The translations under genes were made by a program, and so were the position numbers. Source: WHTK01 sp965197795 (GTDB lineage: Bacteria; Chloroflexota; Dehalococcoidia; DSTF01; WHTK01). Taken from it: 64,000 bases of DNA. The stretch lies in the NCBI GenBank assembly GCA_965197795.1, contig OZ240228.1:2852001-2916000 (forward strand), given 5' to 3'. Below are positions 17,315 through 26,307 of this stretch, piece by piece (the first letter of the stretch is position 1; each line of letters begins with the position of its first letter). The notes beneath the pieces are model-generated. The model had not been told where the DNA came from. It worked only from the letters and a program-made list of their open reading frames with translations, and searched no databases.

Positions 17315-17405
17315 TCCAGAACGGCTCCTGCTCTGCTGGGGCTCACTCCAGACGCGCGAAGGCCAGTGACCGGTTTAGAAACGGACACTGGTATCCTCTA
17401 AACGT

Positions 17406-17831
17406 ATGGCTGAACTCGAATCGCGGTCGATCTACCAGCTGGTTGGCGGCCACGAGACCTTCGCCCGCCTCTGCGAGGCTTTCTACGCCAGGGTCGAGAC
17501 CGACCCTGTCCTGCGGCCGCTCTACCCCGACGGCCCACTGGACGAGTCAAGGGAACACCTGGCGCTCTTCCTCTCGCAGTTCTTCGGCGGCCCCGACACC
17601 TACTCGCAGCAGCGCGGCCATCCACGCCTACGGGCCCGGCACCTGCCCTTCGCCATCGGCCGCATGGAGCGCGACGTCTGGGTGACGCACATGCTGGCAT
17701 CGTTGGACGAAACCGGCATCACGGAGCCGGCCTACTCGCCGATCAAGCAGTACTTCGAAGAGGCGGCGACCTTCCTGATCAACCGCTACGAGGACGAGAA
17801 CGAGGAGAGGCTGGACCTTACGAGCCAGTAG
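17406..17831 (+). CDS. glbO: group II truncated haemoglobin
   Basis: 141-residue 2-over-2 globin of the TrHbII class. Proximal haem ligand H79 in RARH, the group II Trp at G8 (W92, ERDVW), and the GGPDTYSQQRGHPRLR segment are visible. Such proteins bind oxygen or handle peroxide and nitric oxide. TATCCT lies 8 nt before the ATG with no Shine-Dalgarno, so it may be leaderless. It overlaps the convergent DsbA-like gene by 14 nt. Confidence 0.93.
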   Translation: MAELESRSIYQLVGGHETFARLCEAFYARVETDPVLRPLYPDGPLDESREHLALFLSQFFGGPDTYSQQRGHPRLRARHLPFAIGRMERDVWVTHMLASLDETGITEPAYSPIKQYFEEAATFLINRYEDENEERLDLTSQ

Positions 17832-18486
17832 TCGCGGCCGGATCCCGTGGCGGGTTGCCGACGCGCGCCATCATCTCGCGAAACGCCGGCAGCTCCTGCG
17901 CTCCGACAATTCCGGTGCGCTGGTTGAAGACGAAGGTCGGGATCGCGGTCACGCCGATCTGACGCGACCACGCGATGCCCTCGTCGACTTCCGCCTCGAG
18001 ACGGCGTTCGTTCAGCGCTTCGCGCAGAGACTTGTCATCCAAGCCACACTCGTCGGCCAGCCGCACCAGAACGTCGACGTCGGCCAGGTTCTCCAGCTCT
18101 TCGAAGTACGCCTTGAACAGTCGTTTGTGGTAGGCCCAGCCTCGTTCATGTGTCGAGTACCGGAAAGCGAACTCACCCGCCTCCAGCGCCAGGTGCGAGT
18201 ACGAGCTGATCTGGCGACCGCGCGTGAACTTGATCCCCAGCGCCTCGCCGCGTTGCTCTTGCGGCGTCGGCGGCGCCTCCGGCGGCACGAATCGACGCGC
18301 CGGCATGCCTTCCAGTGGCGTTTCCGGCCTCAAAAGGAAAGGTGCAAAGTGGACGTCGAAGTCGTACTCCTGCTGCAGCCTTTCGACCTCAACGAGGCCG
18401 ATGTAGCACCAGGGTCAGACGAAGTCTGAAACGATGATGATCGAGGCGCGCTCCGGCTCCTCGTTCTCGGTTTCTGTCTCATTCAC
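17818..18486 (-). CDS. DsbA/FrnE-like thiol oxidoreductase, candidate selenoprotein (U24)
   Basis: Reading through one in-frame TGA (18417-18415) gives a 222-residue DsbA-family protein. The active site reads V-U-P-W-C-Y-I-G (residues 23-30): UGA sits exactly at the first Cys of CPWC, and the second Cys is C27. Before it, IIIVSDF (16-22) is the expected first strand; after it the frame stays open, with the cis-Pro loop TAIPT at 180-184 (P183) and family length intact. A SECIS-like hairpin begins 13 nt after the UGA. GTG 18486 lies 6 nt after a perfect TATAAT (18498-18493), suggesting a leaderless start; ATG 18525 is a longer alternative. No selA/B/C/D is in the window. The alternative is a nonsense mutation. 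Confidence 0.8.
18383..18401 (-). promoter_or_regulatory. putative bacterial SECIS element
   Basis: On the minus-strand RNA an 8-bp helix (UCGGCCUC pairing with GAGGUCGA, one G-U wobble) closes a GUU loop. It begins 13 nt after the UGA and its loop G is the 22nd base after the UGA, within the range used for bacterial SECIS elements, which need a G early in the apical loop. The wobble pair forms only in the minus-strand transcript. Confidence 0.6.
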
Positions 18487-18589
18487 CTCCGAATTATATG
18501 CCCCTTTACCGCCGCTGCACATGGTCGCCAGCTCTCCCCACGCCGCGGCGCCGCGATCTAACCGAGACCAGGCCTTAAACTGAGAAGCC

Positions 18590-19816
18590 GTGTACGACTA
18601 CAACCGGCGGCGAAGCAATTACGGGCCGCTCGTCCTCGGTGTTCTCCTCGTCCTCCTGGTCGTCATCGTGGCGCAGATGCTGCGCGGCTCCCCCGATCCA
18701 GAGTTCGCCATTACTTTCCCCGCCTCGTCACCCCTCGGCGAAACACGACAGCCCCTGCTTCCCGAGGACGGCGCTTCGATCATCGCCGCCACAGGACTCG
18801 GCGTCCTCGGCAGCGCCGGGTCCACCGAGCCGCGACCGATCGCGAGCATCACGAAGATGATGACGGCCTACGTTATCCTCAAGGACCATCCGCTGACCGC
18901 CGGGGAAACCGGCCCGATCATCGAGCTCAGCTTCGCCGACGAGGAACGCTGGCTGGAGATGCTGGCGCAGGATCAGTCCTCGCTGCCGGTGTTCGCCGGC
19001 CAGCGCCTGACTCAGCTGCAGCTGCTGCAAGGGCTACTCGTACCCTCCGCCAACAACTATGCCGAGATACTCGCCGCCTGGGACGCCGGTTCCGTCGCGG
19101 CCTTCGTCGACAAGATGAACGCCGAGGCGGCGACGCTCGGCATGCTGGACACGACGTACGCCGATACTTCCGGCTTCTCCTCACGTACCGTCAGCACGCC
19201 CACCGATCAGCTCATCCTGGCCCGCGCCATCATGCAGGACCGCGTCTTCGCCTCAATCGTCCGGCTCGAGGAGATCACAATTCCCGGGGTCGGCGCGGCC
19301 ATTGCCGTGAACCAGCTGCTGGGCATCGATGGCGTCGTCGGGATCAAGACGGGCTTCACGGAGGAGGCCGGCGGTAGCCTCGCGTTCGCGGCCATTCGCC
19401 AGGTGGCGGGACAGCAGGTCGACGTCTACAGCATCGTCATAGGTCAGGGCGATGGCATAGACGGGTTCGAGTCGAGACAGGCCGCATTCGCCGCCGCACG
19501 AGCCGCTATCGCGGACCTGGAGGCGGGCCTCGAGGTCCGCCTCGTCCTCTCCAACCGCCAACCGATGGCCACCGTCAGCACCGATTGGGGCGACGACGTG
19601 GACCTGATCGTCACGGAGGACGTCGAGCTGCTGACCTGGCCGGGCGTGATCATGGAGACAACCGTCGAAGTCGGCGACGTCTCAACCGGCAAGTCGGCCG
19701 GCGAGCAGGTCGGCTGGGTCAACGTCGTCGTCGGCGAACAGGCTCGGCGTCTGCCTCTGGTACTCGCCGGCGACCTCGACGGCCCCGGAATTTTCTGGCG
19801 CTTGACTCGCTTCTAG
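18590..19816 (+). CDS. D-alanyl-D-alanine carboxypeptidase (peptidase S11)
   Basis: 408-residue penicillin-binding-protein-type carboxypeptidase trimming peptidoglycan stem peptides. An N-terminal membrane segment (about 12-29) acts as signal anchor. Serine-penicilloyl motifs are complete: SITK (86-89), SANN (153-156) and KTG (253-255). The tail (about 300-408) is beta-rich, as in PBP5. GTG 18590 follows TAAACT by 8 nt with no Shine-Dalgarno, again pointing to leaderless initiation. It is divergent from the DsbA-like gene. Confidence 0.9.
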   Translation: MYDYNRRRSNYGPLVLGVLLVLLVVIVAQMLRGSPDPEFAITFPASSPLGETRQPLLPEDGASIIAATGLGVLGSAGSTEPRPIASITKMMTAYVILKDHPLTAGETGPIIELSFADEERWLEMLAQDQSSLPVFAGQRLTQLQLLQGLLVPSANNYAEILAAWDAGSVAAFVDKMNAEAATLGMLDTTYADTSGFSSRTVSTPTDQLILARAIMQDRVFASIVRLEEITIPGVGAAIAVNQLLGIDGVVGIKTGFTEEAGGSLAFAAIRQVAGQQVDVYSIVIGQGDGIDGFESRQAAFAAARAAIADLEAGLEVRLVLSNRQPMATVSTDWGDDVDLIVTEDVELLTWPGVIMETTVEVGDVSTGKSAGEQVGWVNVVVGEQARRLPLVLAGDLDGPGIFWRLTRF

Positions 19817-20017
19817 CCTCCAGCGAAGGCAGCCGCAGGTCGCCAGCATTTACCAAAAGCTGCACAGCCCTTCATGCCGGTCGCTCGTCGCGCATCCGCC
19901 CGCTAGCCTTAAGCCCCACGCGATCGCCGCAGCCAGGCACCGATTTAGCTACGATCGCGGCGAATTTCTCACGTTTTTTCTTGTTCTCGGTCGCGTAATC
20001 CTCATAATTAGTACACC

Positions 20018-21235
20018 ATGCTCAGCGAAGACGAGAACCAAACCCTGACCCAGGTCGGCCCCGGCACGCCGATGGGCGACCTGCTGCGTCGTTACTGGCA
20101 TCCCGTCGCGGCCGCCGGCGAGCTCGAAGAATACCCGACGCGGCCGGTCCGCATCCTCGGTGAGGACCTGGTCGTCTTCAAAAAGGGACCAGGGGATTAT
20201 GCCATCATCGAGCGCTACTGCGCTCACCGTGGCACCGACCTCGCGTACGGCATAGTTGAGGACGCCGGGCTGCGCTGCCCGCGTCACGGCTGGCTCTACG
20301 CCGACAACGGACTCTGCCTCGACATTCCCTACGAAGAGGAGATGCCCGCCGAGCCGATCAAGCTCAACGCCTACATGGCGCAGGAGAAGGCCGGCATGAT
20401 CTGGGTCTACCTCGGCGCGGGCCCCGCGCCGTTGATTCCCGATTGGGAGCCGTTCACCTGGGAGGGCGGCATCGTTCAGGTTGTGCTCTCGGTGCTGAGC
20501 TGCAACTGGCTGCAGTGCCAGGAGAACACGATGGACGGCGTCGACATGGAGCTGTTCACAGATGCCCTAGAGGCGGCGCAGCGGGACGGCACGCCGCCTC
20601 CGCTGCCACCGCTCGACTTCGGCTTCGATGAGTTCGAGCACGGCTACGTGGTGCGTCCGGACGGCGAGGAACAAGGCGTTACGAAGACGTCGCTTTGGCC
20701 GAACGGCTTCTTCAACGGCGACGCGCGGTCCTGCCGCTTCGAGTGGCGCGTCCCGATGACCGACGAAACAACACTCAATCTCACCTGGTTCTTCGACCGC
20801 GCCGCGCCCGGCACTCAGGCCGGTTCGCAGACCCCGGTGCACTTCTGGTACGCGCCGACCAAAGAGGAGGAGTCAGGCGAGGCGATCAGGACGCACCAGA
20901 TGAACAAGAAGTTCGCCATCTGGCTCAACCAGTCGCCGATTCTGGACCGCACCAGAGAGAACCTGACCGAGGGCGACGCCGGCGTGATCATGCTGCGCAA
21001 CAAGCTATTCAGCCAGATATCGCTGATCCAGGACGGCGGCGAACCCAAGGCGCTGATTCACGATCCGGCGCAGAACCAGAAGCTGAGTCTGCCGGATACC
21101 GCGCCGCTGTTTGCCGCCACGCCGCCTGAAGACGACGCCACGTTCCCTTACCTCGGCGGCCAGCCGGAGGAGATCGCGGAGGTCTACCGCAGCGTCGTCG
21201 AGAGCTGGCGCGAAGGTGACGCGGATGCACCTTGA
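20018..21235 (+). CDS. Rieske oxygenase-like alpha subunit lacking iron-site histidines
   Basis: 405-residue Rieske non-haem iron oxygenase paralogue. The Rieske cluster ligands are intact (C68-x-H70 and C87-x2-H90). The mononuclear iron motif D-x2-H-x4-H reads D173, D176, T181 (ENTMDGVDMELFT): both histidines are replaced while the bridging Asp remains. The closest paralogue in the window (58710-59945) keeps them. It may have lost oxygenase activity, bind another metal or serve electron transfer. No reductase or ferredoxin is nearby. No Shine-Dalgarno before the ATG. Confidence 0.85.
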   Translation: MLSEDENQTLTQVGPGTPMGDLLRRYWHPVAAAGELEEYPTRPVRILGEDLVVFKKGPGDYAIIERYCAHRGTDLAYGIVEDAGLRCPRHGWLYADNGLCLDIPYEEEMPAEPIKLNAYMAQEKAGMIWVYLGAGPAPLIPDWEPFTWEGGIVQVVLSVLSCNWLQCQENTMDGVDMELFTDALEAAQRDGTPPPLPPLDFGFDEFEHGYVVRPDGEEQGVTKTSLWPNGFFNGDARSCRFEWRVPMTDETTLNLTWFFDRAAPGTQAGSQTPVHFWYAPTKEEESGEAIRTHQMNKKFAIWLNQSPILDRTRENLTEGDAGVIMLRNKLFSQISLIQDGGEPKALIHDPAQNQKLSLPDTAPLFAATPPEDDATFPYLGGQPEEIAEVYRSVVESWREGDADAP

Positions 21236-21310
21236 GACCAGGCGAGGCTACACTTCAGGCAGCCGCTTGAGGCCGATCTGGTCACGACTAGGTTGCGAAG
21301 GAGCCATCCA

Positions 21311-22633
21311 ATGCTAAGCATCGAAGAGAACGACCTTCTGTGCAGGGTTGGGCCCGGCACGCCGACGGGCGAGCTGATGCGCCAGTACTGGATCCCAGCC
21401 GTGACTTCAGAGGAGCTTCCGGCGCCGGACGGTCCGCCACTGCGCGTCAAGCTGCTCGGCGAGGAGCTGATCGCCTTCCGCACGACGTCAGGCGACGTCG
21501 GTCTGGTCCAGAACGCCTGCCCCCACCGCGGCGCGTCGATATTCTTCGGCCGCAACGAGGAAAATGGGCTGCGTTGCGTCTACCATGGCTGGAAGTTCGA
21601 CGTCAGCGGCGCCTGCGTCGACATGCCGTCTGAACCCGCCGAGTCCAACTTCAAGAGCAAGGTTCGCACCAGGGCGTACCCGGTGCGCGAGCGTGGCGGC
21701 ATCATCTGGGCTTACATGGGACCGCGTGAAACAGCGCCGACCTTGCCCGACCTGGAAGCGAACATGCTGCCCGAGGGCGGCTACAGCATGTACGTCTACC
21801 ACCTCGAGAACAACTGGATGCAGGGCTGGGAAGGCGAGATGGAGACGGTCCACGCGGCATTCTTGCACGGCGGCGCCACGCGTATCGAGGACACCAAGCC
21901 GGGCACCTTCGCCTACTATCAGGCCCGCCAACGCGACGCCAGGTTCGCCGTGCTCGACACAGAGTGGGGCACCTCCTACGGCGTCCAACGGCCCGCCGAA
22001 GAGGACACCTATTACTGGCGTATCGCGCACCAGCTGTTCCCCTTCTACGCCATGGTCCCAACCGGGGTCATGAGCCTTGAGGTCCGTTTCCGCGCCTACG
22101 TCCCGCAGGACGACTACAACACGCTGGTTTGGACCGTCAACGCTCAGGTCAACACCCGAGCCGAGTCGCCGCGTGGCATGGCGCCGATGGGCCCGAGTCA
22201 GCTCGAGTACCTGCCGACGACGACGGATTGGCACGGCCGCTTCCGCCTGACGCAGAACCTGGGTAACGACTTCCTGGTCGACCGCGAGCTGCAGAAGTCG
22301 GGGGACAGCTTCTGCGGCATCCGCGGCATCCGGCAGCAGGACGGGGCCGTGACCGGCAGTATGGGACCGATCTACGATCGCTCCCACGAACATCTCGGCA
22401 CGACAGACGCGCTGATCATCCGAACCCGCCGTCGCGTCCTGGCCGCCGCGAAAGCGCTGCGGGACCACGGCGTCGTCCCGCCCGGCGTCGACGATCCGGA
22501 GATTTACGCCCAGCGCTCCGGCGGCGTCATTCTGCCGCGCAGCGTCGACTGGTGGGAGGGCACGCAGGACCTGCGCCGCGCCTTCGTCGCACGCCCGGAG
22601 CTAGCGCAGATGGCGGAACTCGGCAACGCCTAG
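21311..22633 (+). CDS. Rieske 2Fe-2S ring-hydroxylating oxygenase alpha subunit
   Basis: 440-residue oxygenase. Rieske ligands C70/H72 and C89/H92 (CPHRGAS, CVYHGW). The catalytic iron motif reads E178-x2-H181-x4-H186 (EMETVHAAFLH): both histidines are present but the bridging Asp is Glu. Start 21311 has AAGGAG upstream. It follows the previous paralogue by 75 nt. The paralogues at 33746, 50181 and 52691 share its layout. Substrate unknown; the subgroup resembles phthalate/vanillate-type oxygenases. Confidence 0.9.
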   Translation: MLSIEENDLLCRVGPGTPTGELMRQYWIPAVTSEELPAPDGPPLRVKLLGEELIAFRTTSGDVGLVQNACPHRGASIFFGRNEENGLRCVYHGWKFDVSGACVDMPSEPAESNFKSKVRTRAYPVRERGGIIWAYMGPRETAPTLPDLEANMLPEGGYSMYVYHLENNWMQGWEGEMETVHAAFLHGGATRIEDTKPGTFAYYQARQRDARFAVLDTEWGTSYGVQRPAEEDTYYWRIAHQLFPFYAMVPTGVMSLEVRFRAYVPQDDYNTLVWTVNAQVNTRAESPRGMAPMGPSQLEYLPTTTDWHGRFRLTQNLGNDFLVDRELQKSGDSFCGIRGIRQQDGAVTGSMGPIYDRSHEHLGTTDALIIRTRRRVLAAAKALRDHGVVPPGVDDPEIYAQRSGGVILPRSVDWWEGTQDLRRAFVARPELAQMAELGNA

Positions 22634-22731
22634 CGGTCGTCCTCGACGCGTACGCAACTGCACGTCTCGGACGTGGCGGCTGATGGACCCTTTTCAGCCT
22701 GGACGAGAACAAGAACCGTGGGAGATCAGAC

Positions 22732-23439
22732 ATGCAAGACGGCCGCGAGCGGCTGAGGTCGAACCCCTATCCAGGCCGCGGCATCATCCTCGGACTCGAC
22801 GCCAGTGGCCGTTACGCGATGCAGATTTACTGGATCACGGCTCGCAGCGCTGGATCCAAGAACCGCATCCTCGAGGTCGATGGCGAGGACGTGCGAACGC
22901 GGCCTTTCGACCCGGCGGAGCGCTCCGGCGATCCGAACATCTGGTACCGTGCCGTTGCGCGGTCGGGAGACCGCCACGTCGTCAGCAATGGCATCCAGAC
23001 CGACACCGTCATCGAGCACCTTTCCGGCAGTGGCAGCTTCGAGAGCGCACTGCTGACTCACAGCCACGAGACCGATGCGCCGAACTTCACGCCCCGCATT
23101 TCGGGCATGATCGACGTGATCGGTACGCGCCCCGAGGCGCGGCTCTCCAAGATCTCTCACAGCTCCTCGGGCGCCGCCGTCCACGCGTTCTACGTTTTCC
23201 AGCAGCTAACACCCGGCCTCGGCTACTGCCTGCATACGTACGCCGGCGATGGCAACCCGGTGCCGCCCTTCGCGTCCGACCCCTACAAAGTCGCGCTGGC
23301 CGGTACGCCGCAGGAAGCTGCCGGCGCCGTCTGGGACGAACTGCTGCCGCCGGACAAGCGCGTGGCGCTGGCCTTGAAGGTCATCGACCTGGAGACGCGG
23401 GCTGTGGTTATGCTGGACGTACGAAACGAAATGGCCTAG
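22732..23439 (+). CDS. IMP cyclohydrolase, PurO-type (PF07826)
   Basis: 235-residue protein with the NPYPGRGI motif (11-18), NGIQTDTV near 86, DAPNFTPRISG near 113 and SHSSSGAAV near 138, as in archaeal PurO and clostridial IMP cyclohydrolases. PurO closes FAICAR to IMP in the last step of purine synthesis, a job most bacteria give to PurH. The gene lies among Rieske oxygenases, not with pur genes. GGGAG lies 7 nt before the ATG. Alternative activity within the fold cannot be excluded. Confidence 0.82.
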   Translation: MQDGRERLRSNPYPGRGIILGLDASGRYAMQIYWITARSAGSKNRILEVDGEDVRTRPFDPAERSGDPNIWYRAVARSGDRHVVSNGIQTDTVIEHLSGSGSFESALLTHSHETDAPNFTPRISGMIDVIGTRPEARLSKISHSSSGAAVHAFYVFQQLTPGLGYCLHTYAGDGNPVPPFASDPYKVALAGTPQEAAGAVWDELLPPDKRVALALKVIDLETRAVVMLDVRNEMA

Positions 23440-23450
23440 CGCATCTGCAA

Positions 23451-23665
23451 TCAGATCACAGCGTGCTGGATTGACACCGCTTCATGCCGATGGCCACAAT
23501 TCCTAGCACGGCTGCGACGCGCGATGGGCACGATGGCCTCGTCGATAGCCTGCGACTGTCGGCCAGAAGAACCCAATGCGGACCGCAAGGACGGCCCAAA
23601 TCCATCCCCAACACCCCACCCCGGCCCCGGCGCCGTCTTCACCACCTCTAGCGGTCGACATAGCT
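23451..23665 (-). pseudogene. possible remnant of a small two-helix membrane protein
   Basis: In the 270-nt gap 23440-23709 one minus frame encodes a hydrophobic helix ending IGFFWPTVAGY, another encodes DEAIVPIAR, and the third encodes a helix VAAVLGIVAIGMKRC followed by a stop. Joined, they would make a small two-helix membrane protein of about 70 residues, but two frame changes are needed. Evidence is by eye only. Confidence 0.25.
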
Positions 23666-23709
23666 AGCGCTGCCGGTCCGGATAGATCGACAACCTGAGG
23701 AGCAGGTCT

Positions 23710-24735
23710 ATGCGTCATCTAGCCGGCAATCGGCTTCCCGTAGTCTTCGCGGCGCTGCTCGTCGCGCTGGCAATCGCCTGCGGCGGCTCGGACAGCGACT
23801 CGCAAACGGCGAACAGTGACCAGAAAAGTATCACGTTCATGGCGGGCTTCAAGCCACAGGCCAACCTGCCCTTCGTCGGCGTCTACGTAGCGCAGGAGAA
23901 GGGTTTCTTCGAAGAGCTCAACCTCGACGTCGAGATTCGCCACGCGCAGTCGGGCGAGCACCTGCAGCTGCTGCTTGCCGGAGAGGTGCAGGTCTCCACG
24001 GCGAACGCGGCGCAGGTGGTTCAGCGAAACTCGGAGGGCCTGCCGATCGTTTCGATCGCGCTCATCGGTCAGAAGAGCGAGCAGGGTTTCGCGGTCGGCG
24101 CCAACTCAGGGATCGACAGCGTGAACGATTGGGCCGGCAAGAAGTTCGGCTACAAGGGCACGGTGCCTGTGGAGTTCCTCGCCATCGCCAGGGCGAACGG
24201 CCTCGACTCTGATGCAGTAGAGCAGGTCAAGGTTGGCTTCGACCCACGCATCCTCAGCGAAGGCCAGGTCGATATCCTCGCCGTCTTCATCTCCAACGAA
24301 CCCGGCCAGCTGGATCGCATCGGCTATCCCGTGACCGTCTTCGACCCCAGCGATTACGACATTCCGGTACTCGGGCTCACCTACGTCACCAGCGATGAGC
24401 AGATCGCGGAGGACCCGGAGGTCCTCGAGCGCTTCCTGCGCGGCGCGCTCAAAGGCATCGAGTACGCCAGCGCCAACGTCGAGGAAGCGCTCGACATCGT
24501 GTTGAAGTTCGCACCGCAAGAAGTGCGGGAGCAGCAGGAGTTCATGCTGAGGACTGAGCTGGCGCGCGCTTCCACCGCTCAAACGGACACCTACGGCTAC
24601 GGCTGGCAGACACAAGAGCAGTGGTCAGCTCTAATCGCGGCGCTGAAGGAGTTCGAGATCATCTCAGCGGACGTCGAGCCGGGCGACGTCTTTAGGCCAC
24701 AATTCATCGAGGCGATTCAAGAGGACGGGGACTGA
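23710..24735 (+). CDS. NMT1/SsuA-like ABC transporter substrate-binding lipoprotein
   Basis: 341 residues. Lipoprotein signal with lipobox LAIAC (Cys24), then an NMT1/THI5/SsuA-type binding fold (GVYVAQEKGFFEELNLDVEI near 56-75). Such proteins bind sulfonates, nitrate, pyrimidines or similar solutes outside the membrane. No permease or ATPase gene is adjacent. GAGGAGCAGG lies upstream of the ATG. cofC begins one base after its stop, so the two are probably co-transcribed though functionally unrelated as far as can be seen. Confidence 0.88.
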   Translation: MRHLAGNRLPVVFAALLVALAIACGGSDSDSQTANSDQKSITFMAGFKPQANLPFVGVYVAQEKGFFEELNLDVEIRHAQSGEHLQLLLAGEVQVSTANAAQVVQRNSEGLPIVSIALIGQKSEQGFAVGANSGIDSVNDWAGKKFGYKGTVPVEFLAIARANGLDSDAVEQVKVGFDPRILSEGQVDILAVFISNEPGQLDRIGYPVTVFDPSDYDIPVLGLTYVTSDEQIAEDPEVLERFLRGALKGIEYASANVEEALDIVLKFAPQEVREQQEFMLRTELARASTAQTDTYGYGWQTQEQWSALIAALKEFEIISADVEPGDVFRPQFIEAIQEDGD

Positions 24736-24736
24736 C

Positions 24737-25378
24737 TTGGCTCATTCACCGACCTGGGCCGTCTTGCCGGTCAAGGCCTTCGATGACGCGAAGAGCCGTC
24801 TCCAGCCCGTGCTCGACGTCGAGCAGCGGCGTGAGTTCGCACGCGGCCTGATGCTGCACTCACTCGATACGCTTCAGGCCTGCGATGGCATCGATCACGT
24901 CGTCGTCGTCAGCGCTGACCGCGAGGCGCTGCTGGTCGCCGAGGCGCGGGGAGCGACGGCGCTGGCTGAATCGGGCTCCGGGCTCAATCCCGCACTCGAG
25001 GCGGCGCAGCGTCACGCCGTCGAGCACGGCGCGGCCGGCCTACTGGTACTACCGAGCGACCTGCCATTCCTCACCGCAGCGGATATCGACGCGCTCGTCA
25101 TAGCCGGTCGGGAGGCCGGTGTGGTCATCGCGCCCGACCGCGCCAGGCAGGGGACCAATGCGCTGCTGCTGCGCCCAGCCGGGGCCATCGGGTTCAGCTT
25201 TGGCAAGTTGAGCTTCCAGCGACACGTCGACCTGACGATCGCGGCGGGCCTGCCGGTAGTGGAGGTTTCACGAGCAGGGCTCGCCTTCGACGTCGACCTT
25301 CCCCAGGACTGGCGTGACTTGCAGGCGGCCGGCTGGAGCGGTCCGTTGCCGACAGAGCCGTCGCGTCGTGGAACCTAG
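24737..25378 (+). CDS. cofC: 2-phospho-L-lactate/phosphoenolpyruvate guanylyltransferase CofC
   Basis: 213-residue nucleotidyltransferase providing the activated C3 unit for coenzyme F420; in bacteria the substrate is often phosphoenolpyruvate. Motifs: LPVKAFDDAKSRL near 12, GLNPALEAA near 80 and LPSDLPFLT near 100 (nucleotide and metal binding). The start is TTG 24737, coupled to the preceding stop. It is convergent with cofD (4-nt overlap), placing consecutive pathway steps tail to tail. Confidence 0.93.
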   Translation: MAHSPTWAVLPVKAFDDAKSRLQPVLDVEQRREFARGLMLHSLDTLQACDGIDHVVVVSADREALLVAEARGATALAESGSGLNPALEAAQRHAVEHGAAGLLVLPSDLPFLTAADIDALVIAGREAGVVIAPDRARQGTNALLLRPAGAIGFSFGKLSFQRHVDLTIAAGLPVVEVSRAGLAFDVDLPQDWRDLQAAGWSGPLPTEPSRRGT

Positions 25379-26307
25379 GCTCCGAGGCGCGTCAAGAGCT
25401 CGATGCAGTCGCTCGCCAGCGACGCTCGGTCGGCATCGCTGCGCATGATCGTCTGCGTCACGACGACTTCGAGGCCGAGCGCTCCCACACCATTCGTTAG
25501 CTCGGCGTCCTGCCGATCGATCACGAACCCCTCGATGACGCCGGCGTAGCGATTCGCAACACCCAGCGGCGACACCTCCAGCCCAAGCTCCGCCAGCATC
25601 TTCGCTGCCGGGCCCTTGATCGCTTGGCCGCCGACGATCGGCGAAACGGCGACGGCCGGCTTCGAGGCCACCGCCTGCCGCAGACCCGGCAGCGCCAGGA
25701 TCGGCTCGACGCTGACGAACGGGTTAGACGGCGCGATAACGACGGCATCCGCCTCATTGAGGGCGGTCACCACCTCCGCGCTCGGGCGCGCCTTCGGCAG
25801 GCCATCGAAGCGAATTTCGCGCACGGCTGGCTCGCCGCGTCGCCGTACGAAGTAGTCCTGGAAGTCGAGCTCGCCTTCCGTCGTGATGACCTTCGTCGCC
25901 ACGGGATGGTCGGTCATCGGCAGGACACGCGCGGTTACGCCCAACACCTCGCAAATGCGGCTTGTGGCCTCGGTAAGGCGCAGACCTTGCGAGAGCAGCG
26001 CCGTCCTCTGTAGATGCGTCGCGATGTCGCGGTCACCGAGGCGGAACCACGACGGCCCACCGAGGCGCTCCAACGCTGCCATTGCTTCGAACGTGTCGCC
26101 TTCCAGACCCCAGCCGGTTTCCGGATTGGCCAGGCCCGCCAGCGTATACGTCACCGTGTCGATGTCCGGTGAGATCTTCAGTCCGAGATGCTCGAAGTCG
26201 TCTCCCGTATTGACAATGACGCTGAGATCGCCAGGCGGAAGCAGCTGATAGAAGCCGGACGTGAGGCGTGCGCCGCCGACGCCTCCAGCCAGCACGACGA
26301 TCTTCAC
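25375..26307 (-). CDS. cofD: 2-phospho-L-lactate transferase CofD
   Basis: 310-residue enzyme joining the CofC product to Fo, forming F420-0 or dehydro-F420-0. The N-terminal LAGGVGGAR loop (6-14), NTGDDFEHLGL near 33, SPDIDTVTY near 46 and APSNPFVSVEP near 190 are family hallmarks. Full length. Its ATG overlaps the stop of the upstream nitroreductase (ATGA at 26304-26307), so the two are likely translated together. Confidence 0.95.
   Translation of the reverse strand: MKIVVLAGGVGGARLTSGFYQLLPPGDLSVIVNTGDDFEHLGLKISPDIDTVTYTLAGLANPETGWGLEGDTFEAMAALERLGGPSWFRLGDRDIATHLQRTALLSQGLRLTEATSRICEVLGVTARVLPMTDHPVATKVITTEGELDFQDYFVRRRGEPAVREIRFDGLPKARPSAEVVTALNEADAVVIAPSNPFVSVEPILALPGLRQAVASKPAVAVSPIVGGQAIKGPAAKMLAELGLEVSPLGVANRYAGVIEGFVIDRQDAELTNGVGALGLEVVVTQTIMRSDADRASLASDCIELLTRLGA

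Noticed and set aside
19817..20017. Inverted CGATCG-rich sequences before the first Rieske gene
   Set aside because: The arms do not match as exact complements and nothing else supports a site.
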